From Mesorhizobium sp. Root157 (GTDB lineage: Bacteria; Pseudomonadota; Alphaproteobacteria; Rhizobiales; Rhizobiaceae), in NCBI RefSeq assembly GCF_001427385.1, contig NZ_LMGJ01000023.1, positions 186,001-250,000 on the forward strand: a stretch of 64,000 nucleotides of DNA, written 5' to 3'. This document shows positions 37,099-45,815 of the stretch, piece by piece (within the stretch, counting starts at the first letter, position 1; each line of letters begins with the position of its first letter). The notes below the pieces were generated by a model, which worked only from the letters and a program-made list of their open reading frames with translations, made no database searches and was not told the origin of the DNA. Both the position numbers and the translations under genes were made by a program.

Positions 37099-37926
37099 TT
37101 AAAAATCTTGGAATTCATTATTTCGTAGAGCCATTAGTCGGCCATTTAGTGCTTTGGCTTTACTATCAAGTCCTTGTTGTCTCGCAATTGCTTTTTTAAA
37201 CATATTTCGTATGATGTGCCAGGAGCGGATGAATGTAACACTGTGCTTTCGACTGACGTAGATACGGGATTTCATCGTCTCGTATTCTCTAAAGGCGTTC
37301 ATATCGTCGGAATTTCCCGACGAACCACGTCCTTTGTGATAAACGACTGCATTATGAATATAATGCATCTCGTGCCCGGATTTGATGATGCGTGCGCATA
37401 GATCGTCATCTTCATAATAAAGGAAAATATTCTCGTCAAAGCCGCCCAATTCAAAGAAGATATGTTTTCGGACGAGTAGTGCGGATCCTGAGGCTGTGAT
37501 GATTTTTTCGTCACCGGTCGGCAACTGCGGGCGGATCAGGTAAGGACGCGGAAGCAGGATCGTGCGGCGGCGCAGGAATTGGCTTCCATCTTCATTCAAG
37601 ATTCGGGGGTTAAAGGCGACCGAGCGAGGATGCCTGGCGAGCGCCTCCGTCATTGCCTCTAAGGCGCCCGATTCCAATTTCGCATCTGGGTTGAGGAACA
37701 GGATGTTTTCCGCCGTCGCGACTGCGGCGCCGCGATTACAGGCCGTGCCAAAGCCGAGGTTCCTCGGCATTTCCAGCACTGTTGCTCCCAATGCGCGGCA
37801 AACCTCCACGGAGTTGTCGACGCTGGCGTTGTCGGCGACGATCACTTCATTTCCGGGAGGAATGGAACGAATGGCGTCGCCTATCACTTCGGCGCTGTTA
37901 TAGGTGACGAATACGATGGAGAACAT
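37099..37926 (-). CDS. Glycosyltransferase family 2, rhamnosyltransferase-like
   Basis: A 275-residue GT2. Seen: SIVFVTYNSAEVIGDAIRSI, EVIVADNASVDNSVEV, the RNLGFGTACNRGAAVA and FLNPDAKL (DxD-like) motifs, and GGFDENIFLYYEDDDLCARI, which together typify rhamnosyl- and related O-antigen transferases. It starts three bases after the FkbM gene ends, so the two are co-transcribed. AT-rich flanks separate it from the next GT2 gene. The sugar is not determined. Confidence 0.9.
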   Translation of the reverse strand: MFSIVFVTYNSAEVIGDAIRSIPPGNEVIVADNASVDNSVEVCRALGATVLEMPRNLGFGTACNRGAAVATAENILFLNPDAKLESGALEAMTEALARHPRSVAFNPRILNEDGSQFLRRRTILLPRPYLIRPQLPTGDEKIITASGSALLVRKHIFFELGGFDENIFLYYEDDDLCARIIKSGHEMHYIHNAVVYHKGRGSSGNSDDMNAFREYETMKSRIYVSRKHSVTFIRSWHIIRNMFKKAIARQQGLDSKAKALNGRLMALRNNEFQDF

Positions 37927-37928
37927 GG

Positions 37929-38666
37929 CTAGCGCCTGACCAGCGCGAGAGTGTTTTCGTGTTGCTCCAGCGTTTTCATGCCAGCTTTCTCGACCAGTTC
38001 CATGAAACGAGCGACCGAGCGTCCCTGCTGTTCGAAGATGTGTGGATGGATTTCCACGACTGCGAGACGGCAGGAGGCAAATGCCTCGCCATCGTTTTCA
38101 AAGACATCGAACTCGGCACCTTCGATATCCATTATCAGGCTGAAACCCTCGGTGACGCCCATGGCCGAAACGATTTGCTGCAAGGTACGGGCGGCAATAT
38201 TGACGTTGCCCGGCAGGATGTCCGAACCAAGGCGGCTGATGTGGACATTCTCGCTCTTGGCAAAGCTGACGCTCTCCGCTCCGTAGGCGATGGCGTAATT
38301 GTGCACTTGGACTGGAACGGAACGCGGCTGCGTTGCAACGTTTTCCGTGCAAATATCGATTATGTCCGGGTTAGCTTCGATCACCCAATAGGGTGTCTGA
38401 GGCGCTAGCTTTCTAGCAATATAGGCGCTGAGGATGCCGAGAGATCCTCCCATTTCTATCACGGGCAGGTGTGGATCGAGGTGGGCATCTACCAAGCGGC
38501 GCTCGGCTTCTTCATATTTGCCCTGCATGACCTGCCGTTTGAATGTGAACGGAATGTGATCAGGAATCGTGACCTTGATAGAATGATAGTCGAATTTCGG
38601 CCCGTGCCTGAGCCGGTACAGGCCCAACCGAAAATCACGCGACAGTTTCTTCAGTGTCTTGGCCAT
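37929..38666 (-). CDS. FkbM-family SAM-dependent methyltransferase
   Basis: A 245-residue methyltransferase. The SAM-binding region is VIEMGGSLGILSAYIARKL with YWVIEANPDI after it; the FkbM-typical ISRLGSD, LQQIVSAMG and SLIMDIEGAEFDVFE follow. FkbM proteins often O-methylate sugars of surface glycans, which fits its place in front of a GT2 gene and near lpcC. The exact sugar is unknown. The ATG at 38666 has only a weak ribosome-binding site. Confidence 0.9.
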   Translation of the reverse strand: MAKTLKKLSRDFRLGLYRLRHGPKFDYHSIKVTIPDHIPFTFKRQVMQGKYEEAERRLVDAHLDPHLPVIEMGGSLGILSAYIARKLAPQTPYWVIEANPDIIDICTENVATQPRSVPVQVHNYAIAYGAESVSFAKSENVHISRLGSDILPGNVNIAARTLQQIVSAMGVTEGFSLIMDIEGAEFDVFENDGEAFASCRLAVVEIHPHIFEQQGRSVARFMELVEKAGMKTLEQHENTLALVRR

Positions 38667-38776
38667 GGTCCGTTCTGTTGCAGCGAGTAGACTTGGGCAA
38701 TATGCGTGCTTCGCCTCCCTCTAGGCCAGAACAAGACTGCGTGTCGAGAGCAGACTGAACCCCTCCAGCCGCTCGC

Positions 38777-39247
38777 CTAAATCTCCACCGGAACCTCGTC
38801 CTTGACCTTGCGGATGGTGAGTGCCGTGCGCACCGTGCCGACATTGGGCGTCGAGGTCAGTTCCTCGATGACGAAGGTCTGGAAGGTGCCGATGTCGCTG
38901 GTCACGCAATGCAGGAGGAAATCGGATTCGCCCGACACCATCCAGGCCTCGCGCACGATCGGCCAGCCGCGCGTGCGCTCGGCGAAGGCCTTCAGTTCGG
39001 CATCGGCCTGGTGGTGCAGCCCGATCAGGCAGAAGGCGACCACCTCCATGCCAAGCGAAGGCGCATCGAGAAGGGCGCGGAAACCGCGGATGATGCCCTT
39101 TTCCTCCAGCCGGCGGACACGCCGCAGACAAGGGGGCGCCGATATGCCGACGCGTTGCGACAACTCGACATTGGTCATGCGGCCATCGTTTTGAAGCTCG
39201 CGCAGTATCTTCCAGTCTATGGCGTCGAGATCGGCCTTGATCGGCAT
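38777..39247 (-). CDS. Lrp/AsnC-family transcriptional regulator
   Basis: A 156-residue regulator. The N-terminal helix-turn-helix is DAIDWKILRELQNDGRMTNV, then LSQRVGISAPPCLRRVRRLE; the C-terminal RAM/ligand domain includes EVVAFCLIGLHH and WMVSGESDFLLHCVTSDIG. I prefer the ATG at 39247 over 39268 from family starts. It is divergent from trxB. Lrp proteins bind amino acids and control amino-acid metabolism; no clear target is adjacent, so its regulon is open. Confidence 0.92.
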   Translation of the reverse strand: MPIKADLDAIDWKILRELQNDGRMTNVELSQRVGISAPPCLRRVRRLEEKGIIRGFRALLDAPSLGMEVVAFCLIGLHHQADAELKAFAERTRGWPIVREAWMVSGESDFLLHCVTSDIGTFQTFVIEELTSTPNVGTVRTALTIRKVKDEVPVEI

Positions 39248-39494
39248 TCGGGAAAGTCCATTGCGCAAGAATCTGTCGTTCGTCGGTAATTAAACGACTT
39301 TTTGCCGCACGCCAGCCCTTTCAGGCGGAATTGCCCCAGTTTCCAACACTTCCAGCAGCCAATTGGTGCGACAAGCTTTCCGGGGACACTTGCCGCACCG
39401 CCTTGCTGGCAGGGCGGCCAGCACTTACATTGCGCATTCGAAGATCCAGCCATTTGCGGGCCGCGCGGCGGCTTGCTGTCCCGAAGGCCGCTCC

Positions 39495-40469
39495 ATGACC
39501 GTCAAGCACGCTCCCGTCCTCATCATCGGCTCCGGCCCCGCCGGCTATACCGCTGCCATCTACGCGGCGCGCGCCATGCTGAAGCCGGTCCTGGTGGCGG
39601 GGCTGCAGCAAGGCGGGCAACTGACGATCACCACCGATGTGGAGAACTATCCCGGCTTCGCCGAGGCGATCCAGGGGCCATGGCTGATGGGCGAAATGCT
39701 CAAGCAGGCCGAGCATGTCGGCACCGAGGTCATCAACGACATCATCGTCGAGGTGGACATCAACCAGCGTCCGTTCATCGCCAAGGGCGATTCCGGTACG
39801 ACCTACACGGCGGATGCGCTGATCATCGCCACCGGCGCGCAGGCCAAGTGGCTGGGCATTCCCAGCGAACAGGCCTTCATGGGCTTCGGCGTTTCGGCCT
39901 GCGCCACCTGCGACGGCTTCTTCTATCGCGGCAAGGACGTGGCGGTGGTCGGTGGCGGCAACTCGGCGGTCGAAGAGGCGCTTTATCTTTCCAACCTGGC
40001 CCGGAGCGTGACGGTGATCCACCGGCGCAGCGAATTCCGCGCCGAGCGCATCCTGCGCGAACGGCTTTTGGCGAAGGACAACATCAAGGTGATCTGGGAC
40101 ACGATGGTCGACGAGATCACCGGCCGGCCCGGCAAGGCGCCGTTGCCGCCTTCGGTCGAGGGGCTGAAGCTGAAGAACGTGGCCACCGGCCAGGACAGCC
40201 TGCTCAAGGTCGACGGCGTGTTCGTGGCGATCGGCCATGCGCCCTCGGTGGAGCTTTTCGCCGGGAAGTTGAAGCAGAAGCCGAACGGTTATTTGTGGAC
40301 GGCACCGGATTCGACGCGCACAGATGTGCCTGGCGTGTTTGCCGCCGGTGACGTGACCGACGACATCTATCGCCAGGCGGTGACCGCAGCCGGCATGGGC
40401 TGCATGGCGGCGCTCGAGGCGGAAAAGTATCTGGCCGGGATAGAGGTGCATCGGGAAGCGGCGGAATAA
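39495..40469 (+). CDS. trxB: Thioredoxin-disulfide reductase
   Basis: A flavoenzyme of 324 residues that passes electrons from NADPH through FAD and a redox disulphide to thioredoxin. FAD site IIGSGPAGYTAAIYAARA, the active-site Cys pair CATC in GVSACATCDGFFY, NADPH-binding VAVVGGGNSAVEEALYL, and the C-terminal VFAAGDVTDD are all present. The ATG at 39495 (GAAGG upstream) gives the family length. It is followed by lsrB 53 bases later; the trxB-lsrB order is that of Sinorhizobium (family knowledge). Confidence 0.96.
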   Translation: MTVKHAPVLIIGSGPAGYTAAIYAARAMLKPVLVAGLQQGGQLTITTDVENYPGFAEAIQGPWLMGEMLKQAEHVGTEVINDIIVEVDINQRPFIAKGDSGTTYTADALIIATGAQAKWLGIPSEQAFMGFGVSACATCDGFFYRGKDVAVVGGGNSAVEEALYLSNLARSVTVIHRRSEFRAERILRERLLAKDNIKVIWDTMVDEITGRPGKAPLPPSVEGLKLKNVATGQDSLLKVDGVFVAIGHAPSVELFAGKLKQKPNGYLWTAPDSTRTDVPGVFAAGDVTDDIYRQAVTAAGMGCMAALEAEKYLAGIEVHREAAE

Positions 40470-40522
40470 GCCGCAGAAAAGCCCTATCTCTTCATCAAAC
40501 GCCGTTCGGAACGAGGGGAATC

Positions 40523-41419
40523 ATGGCGTTGGATTGGGATAAACTACGCGTGTTTCACGCAGCGGCGGAGGCTGGCTCCTTCACCCATGCCGCGGAGACC
40601 CTGCATCTTTCGCAATCGGCGATCTCCCGGCAAGTGAGCGCGCTCGAGCATGACGTCGGCGTGCCCTTGTTCAACCGGCACGCACGCGGTTTGGTGTTGA
40701 CCGAGCAGGGCGAGATGCTGTTTCGCACGGCGCACGACGTGCTGATGAAACTGGAAACGATCAAGACGCGGCTGTCGGAGACCAAGGATCTTCCGAGCGG
40801 TGTCTTGAGAGTGACGACCACGGTGGGCCTTGGCACAGGGTGGCTGACCGAAATGGCCAAGGAATTTCTCGACCTCTATCCCGAGATCAACCTGCAACTG
40901 GTGCTGGCCAACGAGGAACTCGACCTGACCATGCGCCAGGCCGATTGCGCGGTCAGGTTGCGCCAGCCGCAACAGCCGGACCTGATCCAGCGCCGCCTGT
41001 TTACGGTGCACCTGCACGTGTTCGCCTCGCAATCCTATCTCGACAAGCACGGCGTGCCGAAGTCCGTCGCCGATCTCGACAATCACCGTATCGTGACGTT
41101 CGGCGAACCGGTGCCGTCCTATCTCAGCGGGCTCAATGCCCTGGAAACCGTTGGCCGCTCCGAAAACGACAAGCGCCCGTCCGTGCTGCAGATCAACGAC
41201 CTGATGTCGATCCGGCGCGCGGTGAAACGGGGTGCGGGCATCGCCATGCTGCCCGAGTACATGGCCGGAAAGGATTCGGGCCTGGTGCCGGTGCTGGAGG
41301 AACTCGAAGGCCCATCCTTCGACACCTTCTTCGTCTATCCCGAGGCGATGAAGAACCAGGCCAAGCTGAAGGCTTTCCGCGACTTCATGTTCAACAAGGC
41401 GCGAAACTGGTCCTACTGA
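40523..41419 (+). CDS. lsrB: LysR-family regulator LsrB (VtlR in Brucella)
   Basis: A 298-residue LysR regulator. The first 40 residues (ALDWDKLRVFHAAAEAGSFT) and the whole body match the LsrB/VtlR type: RQPQQPDLIQRRLFTVHLHV, a MSIRRAVKRGAGIAML patch, and the end KAFRDFMFNKARNW. GAGGGG precedes the ATG. In Sinorhizobium LsrB controls redox balance and LPS, and in Brucella VtlR activates the sRNA AbcR2 (established knowledge). An AbcR-like RNA gene lies 240 bases downstream, and trxB is directly upstream. Confidence 0.95.
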   Translation: MALDWDKLRVFHAAAEAGSFTHAAETLHLSQSAISRQVSALEHDVGVPLFNRHARGLVLTEQGEMLFRTAHDVLMKLETIKTRLSETKDLPSGVLRVTTTVGLGTGWLTEMAKEFLDLYPEINLQLVLANEELDLTMRQADCAVRLRQPQQPDLIQRRLFTVHLHVFASQSYLDKHGVPKSVADLDNHRIVTFGEPVPSYLSGLNALETVGRSENDKRPSVLQINDLMSIRRAVKRGAGIAMLPEYMAGKDSGLVPVLEELEGPSFDTFFVYPEAMKNQAKLKAFRDFMFNKARNWSY

Positions 41420-41592
41420 CCGGCGCTCCGCCGCCATTGCGGCAGGCAACATGCTCAATAGAGCGGCCGAAGGCTGGGCGCATTGCCTGCGGGCGTCGCA
41501 CTGGCGTGGAAACGGGCAGGCCGCCGCAGTATCGGCCCGGCTTTCTGGCCTTATTGCCGCAAAATCGGCATTGGACCACAGCCTGCGTCTTT

Positions 41593-41611
41593 TTGCATGT
41601 GTGAGTTGCAA
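41593..41611 (+). promoter_or_regulatory. Candidate LysR (LsrB) box upstream of the sRNA
   Basis: Perfect inverted repeat TTGCA-N9-TGCAA, about 45-60 bases before the predicted RNA start, the usual place for a LysR activator site. It contains the T-N11-A pattern of LysR boxes. Confidence 0.6.
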
Positions 41612-41655
41612 AATAGATGCTTGTTTCGAAGGCAGGAGGGTCCCATATATTGTGC

Positions 41656-41770
41656 ATCTCCTGAGCGCGTTCTCCTCCCATTAGCGCTCACGAGTGTTCC
41701 CCTCTGGAGGTTTAGCCCTAACAGGCACTTCCAATCAACTCAGCCGGATCTTCTTGGATCCGGCTTTTTT
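41656..41770 (+). ncRNA. abcR: AbcR-like trans-acting small RNA
   Basis: About 115 nt. A TATATT at 41646-41651 gives the start; the 5' hairpin has a perfect 7-bp stem TGAGCGC / GCGCTCA (41662-41668, 41684-41690) whose 15-base loop presents CTCCTCCCA, an anti-Shine-Dalgarno motif. A second CCCCTCTGGAGG element follows, and the RNA ends in a strong terminator (AGCCGGATC / GATCCGGCT, then TTTTTT at 41765-41770). Position after lsrB is conserved in rhizobia and Brucella. AbcR RNAs work with Hfq to block translation of many ABC-transporter mRNAs. Only one copy was found here; relatives often carry two. Confidence 0.87.
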
Positions 41771-42258
41771 GTTGCCTTGAAAACCCCGCGCACGGACGCG
41801 ACGCGGCGCTCGACGCCGGGGCAATGTGGAACTTTCCCGACGCGCTTTGGATTCGGCATCGCGATCCATCCCTTGCACATGATTCGGAACCGAATTGCGC
41901 GGGCGACCGTTGCGCAGGCTGCTGCACTCCGGCTGTCCGCGGATTGCCGCGCAGTCACGGCGTGTAACAGTCATGTAACCCCTGTAACGTGACGCGGGCG
42001 CCCAGTCTTGACTAAGCAGTAAGCAGGACGCGGCGCGTCGACTCGAGGGATGGGGGCATCGCTCGTTTCGCAGGCTCAGGTAGCCGCCGCGTCCAGCTTT
42101 TTCTGCCGGCAGCAGCCGGTCACTGGACTTGCCAACGATGCGGCGGGCCTGCCGTTACCTCCCCGGAGACGGTCCGCAACAAACGGCGCCCGGTTGAACC
42201 GGACGCCGTTTGTCGTTGAGGTGCGGCGAGCGCCCCGTGAGGGTTGCCGGTCACTGCT
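41771..42258. other. Non-coding stretch after the sRNA
   Basis: About 490 bases. It holds three TGTAAC boxes at 41963, 41974 and 41983 and a long near-perfect hairpin at 42179-42213 (17-base arms, one mismatch). No gene or second AbcR copy was found. Confidence 0.5.
42179..42213. repeat. Long near-perfect hairpin
   Basis: Arms ACAAACGGCGCCCGGTT and AACCGGACGCCGTTTGT differ at one base and leave a one-base loop. It lies 45 bases beyond the stop of the EF-G-like gene and could help end that transcript, but there is no clear T tract. Confidence 0.6.
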
Positions 42259-44310
42259 TCATGCGGCCTTGCCGCTGGCATTCATCGCATCATCCGCCAG
42301 CCGGCCAGTCAGTTCCGCCATGTGGCTGAAGCTGGCGCTATAGGTGGCGACACCCGCGGTTGCCGAGCGCAGTTCGATGATGAGGTCGCCGATCTCGGCC
42401 TGCGGCATGGTTGCTTCGACCACATCCCAACCCGGCCAGCCTTCGCGCGCGTCGTAACCCAGTATCTGGCCGCGCCGTTGCGGTATGAGCGCGATGATCT
42501 TTGCCGTCGCGTCCGAAGGCGTGAGGATCTCGACCTTCGTGACCGGTTCGAGCAGCACCGGCGAGCAAGACGCCATGCCCTCCTTCATCGCCAGCTTGGC
42601 CGCCATCTGGAAGGCCATGTCCGAGGAATCGACGGCGTGATAGGAGCCGTCGGAGAGGTTGACGGCGACATCCACCACTGGGAACCCCATCGGTCCTGAC
42701 TTGAGATAGTCGCGAACACCCGTTTCCACCGACTGGATGTAGGTCTTGGGCACGACGCCGCCGGTGATGGTGTCGGTGAACTGGAAGCCGGTGCCGCGCG
42801 GCAGTGGCTTGATCTGCAGCACGACATCGCCGAACTGGCCGTGGCCACCCGACTGCTTCTTGTGGCGGCCGCGCTGTTCGACCGGCTTGCGGATCGTCTC
42901 GCGGTAGGGAACCGCTGGCGCGTGGCCTTCGACCGGAATCTGGTTCTTGCCCTCCAGGCGTTCGCGCACCACGCGCAGGTGCATCTCGCCGTGACCGGAC
43001 AATATGGTTTCCGCCGAATCCTGATTGTGGCGAAGGCTGAGCGAGGGATCCTCCTCTGCCAGGCGCTGGATGGCTGCCGACATCTTCACGTCATCCTTGC
43101 GCTCCTTCGGGCGCAACGCGAAGGCATAGACGGGTTGGGGTGGCGAAAGTTCGATAAGGGGTGCCATGCCGCCCTTGGCGGAGGTGAGGGTCTGCCCGGT
43201 GCGCACGTCGTCCAGCTTGCCCAGCGCGACCGTGTCGCCGGCCGTTGCGGAGGCCAGCTTCGACTGGTCCTTGCCCAGCAGGCGGTATATGCCGGACACC
43301 TTGCCCATTTCCCCACCGGGAAGATAGAGTTCGGCGCCGTCCGCGACCTGGCCGGACAGGATGCGTGAAACGGAAAGCTTGCCACCGTGCGCGGTGTGAA
43401 CGGTTTTCATGACCTGCACCACCGTGGCGTTGCCCTCCGGCGCGCCGAGCCGCTTGCGGGTCGCCTCGATATCCGGCGCATCGTGGCGGATGGCTTTCAA
43501 CAGGCGCAGCACGCCGTTGCCCTTTTCGGCCGCTCCGATCAGTACAGGTGTCAGCGTGCCGGCTCGAAGATCGGCGGCGAGATCATCGAAGATAGCGTCC
43601 TTCGGCGGTTCGATCTCTTCCAGCAATTGCTCCATCAACTGGTCGTCCTGATCGGCCAGCGTTTCGAGCATGGAGAAACGAGCCTCGATCTCGCGCGCCT
43701 TGTCGTCGCCGGGAATCTCGGCGACTTCGCTTTCGGCGTATTCGCGGTAGATGTAGGCGCGCTCCAGCGCAAGGTCGATGGAGCCGATGACGACGCCATC
43801 CTTGCGCAGCGGGATCTGCCGCAAAAGCAGCGGCAGGGAACTGGCCGGCTGCAGCATCTTGAGCGTATCGCGCACGCCGGCAACCGACTTGTCGATCTTG
43901 TTGAGGAAGAGGATGCGCGGCACGCCGAGTTCGTCCAGCCGGCGCATGATGAGTTGCAGGGCAGGGATCTTCTTTTCGTCCGCCTCTGCAACCACCACCG
44001 CCACGTCGCAGGCAGCGAGCACCGGCTCGGCCTCGAAGGCGAATTCGATCGAGCCGGGGCAATCGATGAAGGTGAGCGTATCGCCCATGAATTCGGTGGT
44101 GGCGACGGTGGCCTCCACGCTCATGGCGTGCGCGCGCGCTTCGGGAGAATGATCGGAAACGGTGTTTCCGGATGAGACCGGGTTCTGGCGGGGAATGGTG
44201 CCCGTGCGGGCGAGTATGGCTTCGAGAAGTGTCGTCTTACCGCTTGAGAAGGGACCGACTATGGCGATGCATTTCGGTCCCGTGCGTCGTCCTCCGGCGC
44301 GACTACCCAT
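42259..44310 (-). CDS. Elongation factor G-like GTPase (not canonical EF-G)
   Basis: A 683-residue translational GTPase relative. The start is the ATG at 44310 with GGAGG upstream. G1 is VGPFSSGKTTL (19-26), NKID (G4) is present, and EF-G domains II-V follow, including GKLSVSRILSGQV, GEMHLRVVRERL and GGVVPKTYIQSVETG. G3 reads IDCPGSIEFA: the His that activates water in EF-G and EF-Tu is Ser. This EF-G-like subgroup is common in alphaproteobacteria next to a true EF-G; its ribosomal role is unknown. It is divergent from the PaaK-like gene. Confidence 0.92.
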   Translation of the reverse strand: MGSRAGGRRTGPKCIAIVGPFSSGKTTLLEAILARTGTIPRQNPVSSGNTVSDHSPEARAHAMSVEATVATTEFMGDTLTFIDCPGSIEFAFEAEPVLAACDVAVVVAEADEKKIPALQLIMRRLDELGVPRILFLNKIDKSVAGVRDTLKMLQPASSLPLLLRQIPLRKDGVVIGSIDLALERAYIYREYAESEVAEIPGDDKAREIEARFSMLETLADQDDQLMEQLLEEIEPPKDAIFDDLAADLRAGTLTPVLIGAAEKGNGVLRLLKAIRHDAPDIEATRKRLGAPEGNATVVQVMKTVHTAHGGKLSVSRILSGQVADGAELYLPGGEMGKVSGIYRLLGKDQSKLASATAGDTVALGKLDDVRTGQTLTSAKGGMAPLIELSPPQPVYAFALRPKERKDDVKMSAAIQRLAEEDPSLSLRHNQDSAETILSGHGEMHLRVVRERLEGKNQIPVEGHAPAVPYRETIRKPVEQRGRHKKQSGGHGQFGDVVLQIKPLPRGTGFQFTDTITGGVVPKTYIQSVETGVRDYLKSGPMGFPVVDVAVNLSDGSYHAVDSSDMAFQMAAKLAMKEGMASCSPVLLEPVTKVEILTPSDATAKIIALIPQRRGQILGYDAREGWPGWDVVEATMPQAEIGDLIIELRSATAGVATYSASFSHMAELTGRLADDAMNASGKAA

Positions 44311-44519
44311 GGCTGACCTCCGCTCAGGCATTTTTTTGGGAGCGGCGGCCGGCCTGAAGACCGTCGCGCGGCGGCAGGATTGGAAATCTGCCATCCATGT
44401 ACATCGTCACATGGCTTTGGCATTTCGGCAAGTGTATGGGGTGACAGCACGAAAGGAATGTCGCCATCCCAAAGTCCGCCGCCGAACTCATCTATGACAG
44501 TCTGGCCGTTTCGGAACGA

Positions 44520-45782
44520 TTGCCCCGAGGCCAACTGGAAGCTTATGTTCGGCGGCAGCTCTGTGCCATCACCAGGCACGCCTACAATACTGTGCCGTTC
44601 TATCGGGAGCGGCTTTCGGCCGCTTTTGCTGCGGGCTGCGATATCGAAAGTTCGGCGTGGGCGCAGTTCCCAGTGCTTACGCGCGCTGATCTGGTCGAAC
44701 ACTTCGAATCGTTGAAAAGCACTGCAGTACCGGCCGCGCATGGAGAGGTGAAAGCGTTTTCTACCTCAGGAACGTCAGGTGTCCCAGTCACGGTACTGAA
44801 AACCGCCCTTGCCGGCAGGATGGAACTGGCGATGATGGGGCGGTTCTACCGCTGGGTCGGCGTCGACCCGACCTGCAGGCTGGTGATGGTCCGCGCCGCG
44901 GCCCATCCCAAGCTCAGCTACATGGCCCAGGAAGAAGAGCCCTGGGTTCCTGGCTGGATGGCGCCGGAAACAAATTTCGGCACCTACTCGCGGCTTGCCT
45001 ACCCGATGAGACTGTCCGACCAGCTTGATTATGTCAGGCATCAAGGGTCGGTCTATCTCAACACGCAGCCGAGCAACGCCATGGGTCTCATAGCCGTGGC
45101 AGAGCAGGATTCCGTATCGGGCATCGACTTAAAGGGGATCATCACGCTTGGTGAATATGTAAGCGCACAGATGCGCCGCGACGCCGAACGGGTGTTCGGC
45201 TGCCCGGTATTCGATACTTACAGCGCCAATGATGTGTGCACCATCGCCTCGCAGTGCGCCTGCGGATCACTCCACGTCAATGCCGAGTGTGTGCGGGTAG
45301 ACATACTGCGGCCCGATGGCTCGCCTTGCGACGATGGCGAGGAGGGGCGCGTCGTCTTGACCACGCTGATCAATGCGGCGATGCCACTGATCCGATATGA
45401 TATCGGCGACATCGGCTACATTGGTGGTCCGTGCCCGTGCGGGCTGACGCTGCCGAGGCTGGTACTTACGGTGGGGCGGCAGCGGCGTTTGTTCAGGTTT
45501 TCGGACGGCACTGAGATCGCGCCGATCTTCAGTCTGGAAAAATTTGCTTCCGGCTTTCCGGTCGTGCAGTGGCAGCTCGCACAAGTCGGCCCAGAAGCGC
45601 TCGAACTGCGCTTCTCGAGCCGAGCCGGCGATGGCGAACTCGATTTCGAAGGGGTAACCAAGGGGGTGCGGGAGTATTTCCAGCGCCCGGTCAGCGTTGC
45701 CTATAGGCGTTATACGCACATGCAGGTCGGCCCGGGTGGCAAGATCGACCAGTTCGTGAGGGAAGACGAAGCCGGCGTGTAA
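44520..45782 (+). CDS. Phenylacetate-CoA ligase / CapK-like adenylate-forming protein
   Basis: A 420-residue member of the PaaK/CapK group that activates carboxylates with ATP, often as acyl-adenylates. The ATP-binding motif is FSTSGTSGVPVTVLKT; YSANDVCTIASQCACGSLHV and CPCGLTLPRL include a Cys cluster that probably binds zinc, and MPLIRYDIGDIGY is the core motif. The only standard start is a TTG at 44520, but the frame is open upstream to 44445 and reads Pro-Lys-Ser-Ala-Ala-Glu-Leu from 44469, which looks coding; the true start may be an ATC at 44466. The substrate is unknown. Confidence 0.88.
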   Translation: MPRGQLEAYVRRQLCAITRHAYNTVPFYRERLSAAFAAGCDIESSAWAQFPVLTRADLVEHFESLKSTAVPAAHGEVKAFSTSGTSGVPVTVLKTALAGRMELAMMGRFYRWVGVDPTCRLVMVRAAAHPKLSYMAQEEEPWVPGWMAPETNFGTYSRLAYPMRLSDQLDYVRHQGSVYLNTQPSNAMGLIAVAEQDSVSGIDLKGIITLGEYVSAQMRRDAERVFGCPVFDTYSANDVCTIASQCACGSLHVNAECVRVDILRPDGSPCDDGEEGRVVLTTLINAAMPLIRYDIGDIGYIGGPCPCGLTLPRLVLTVGRQRRLFRFSDGTEIAPIFSLEKFASGFPVVQWQLAQVGPEALELRFSSRAGDGELDFEGVTKGVREYFQRPVSVAYRRYTHMQVGPGGKIDQFVREDEAGV

Positions 45783-45815
45783 GGCAACCGGCTCCTTCTT
45801 GAACCCTGATCGAGG

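Noticed and set aside
41771..42258. A second AbcR copy in tandem
   Set aside because: No second CTCCTCCCA loop or terminator with a T tract was found; the strong hairpin at 42179 lacks these.
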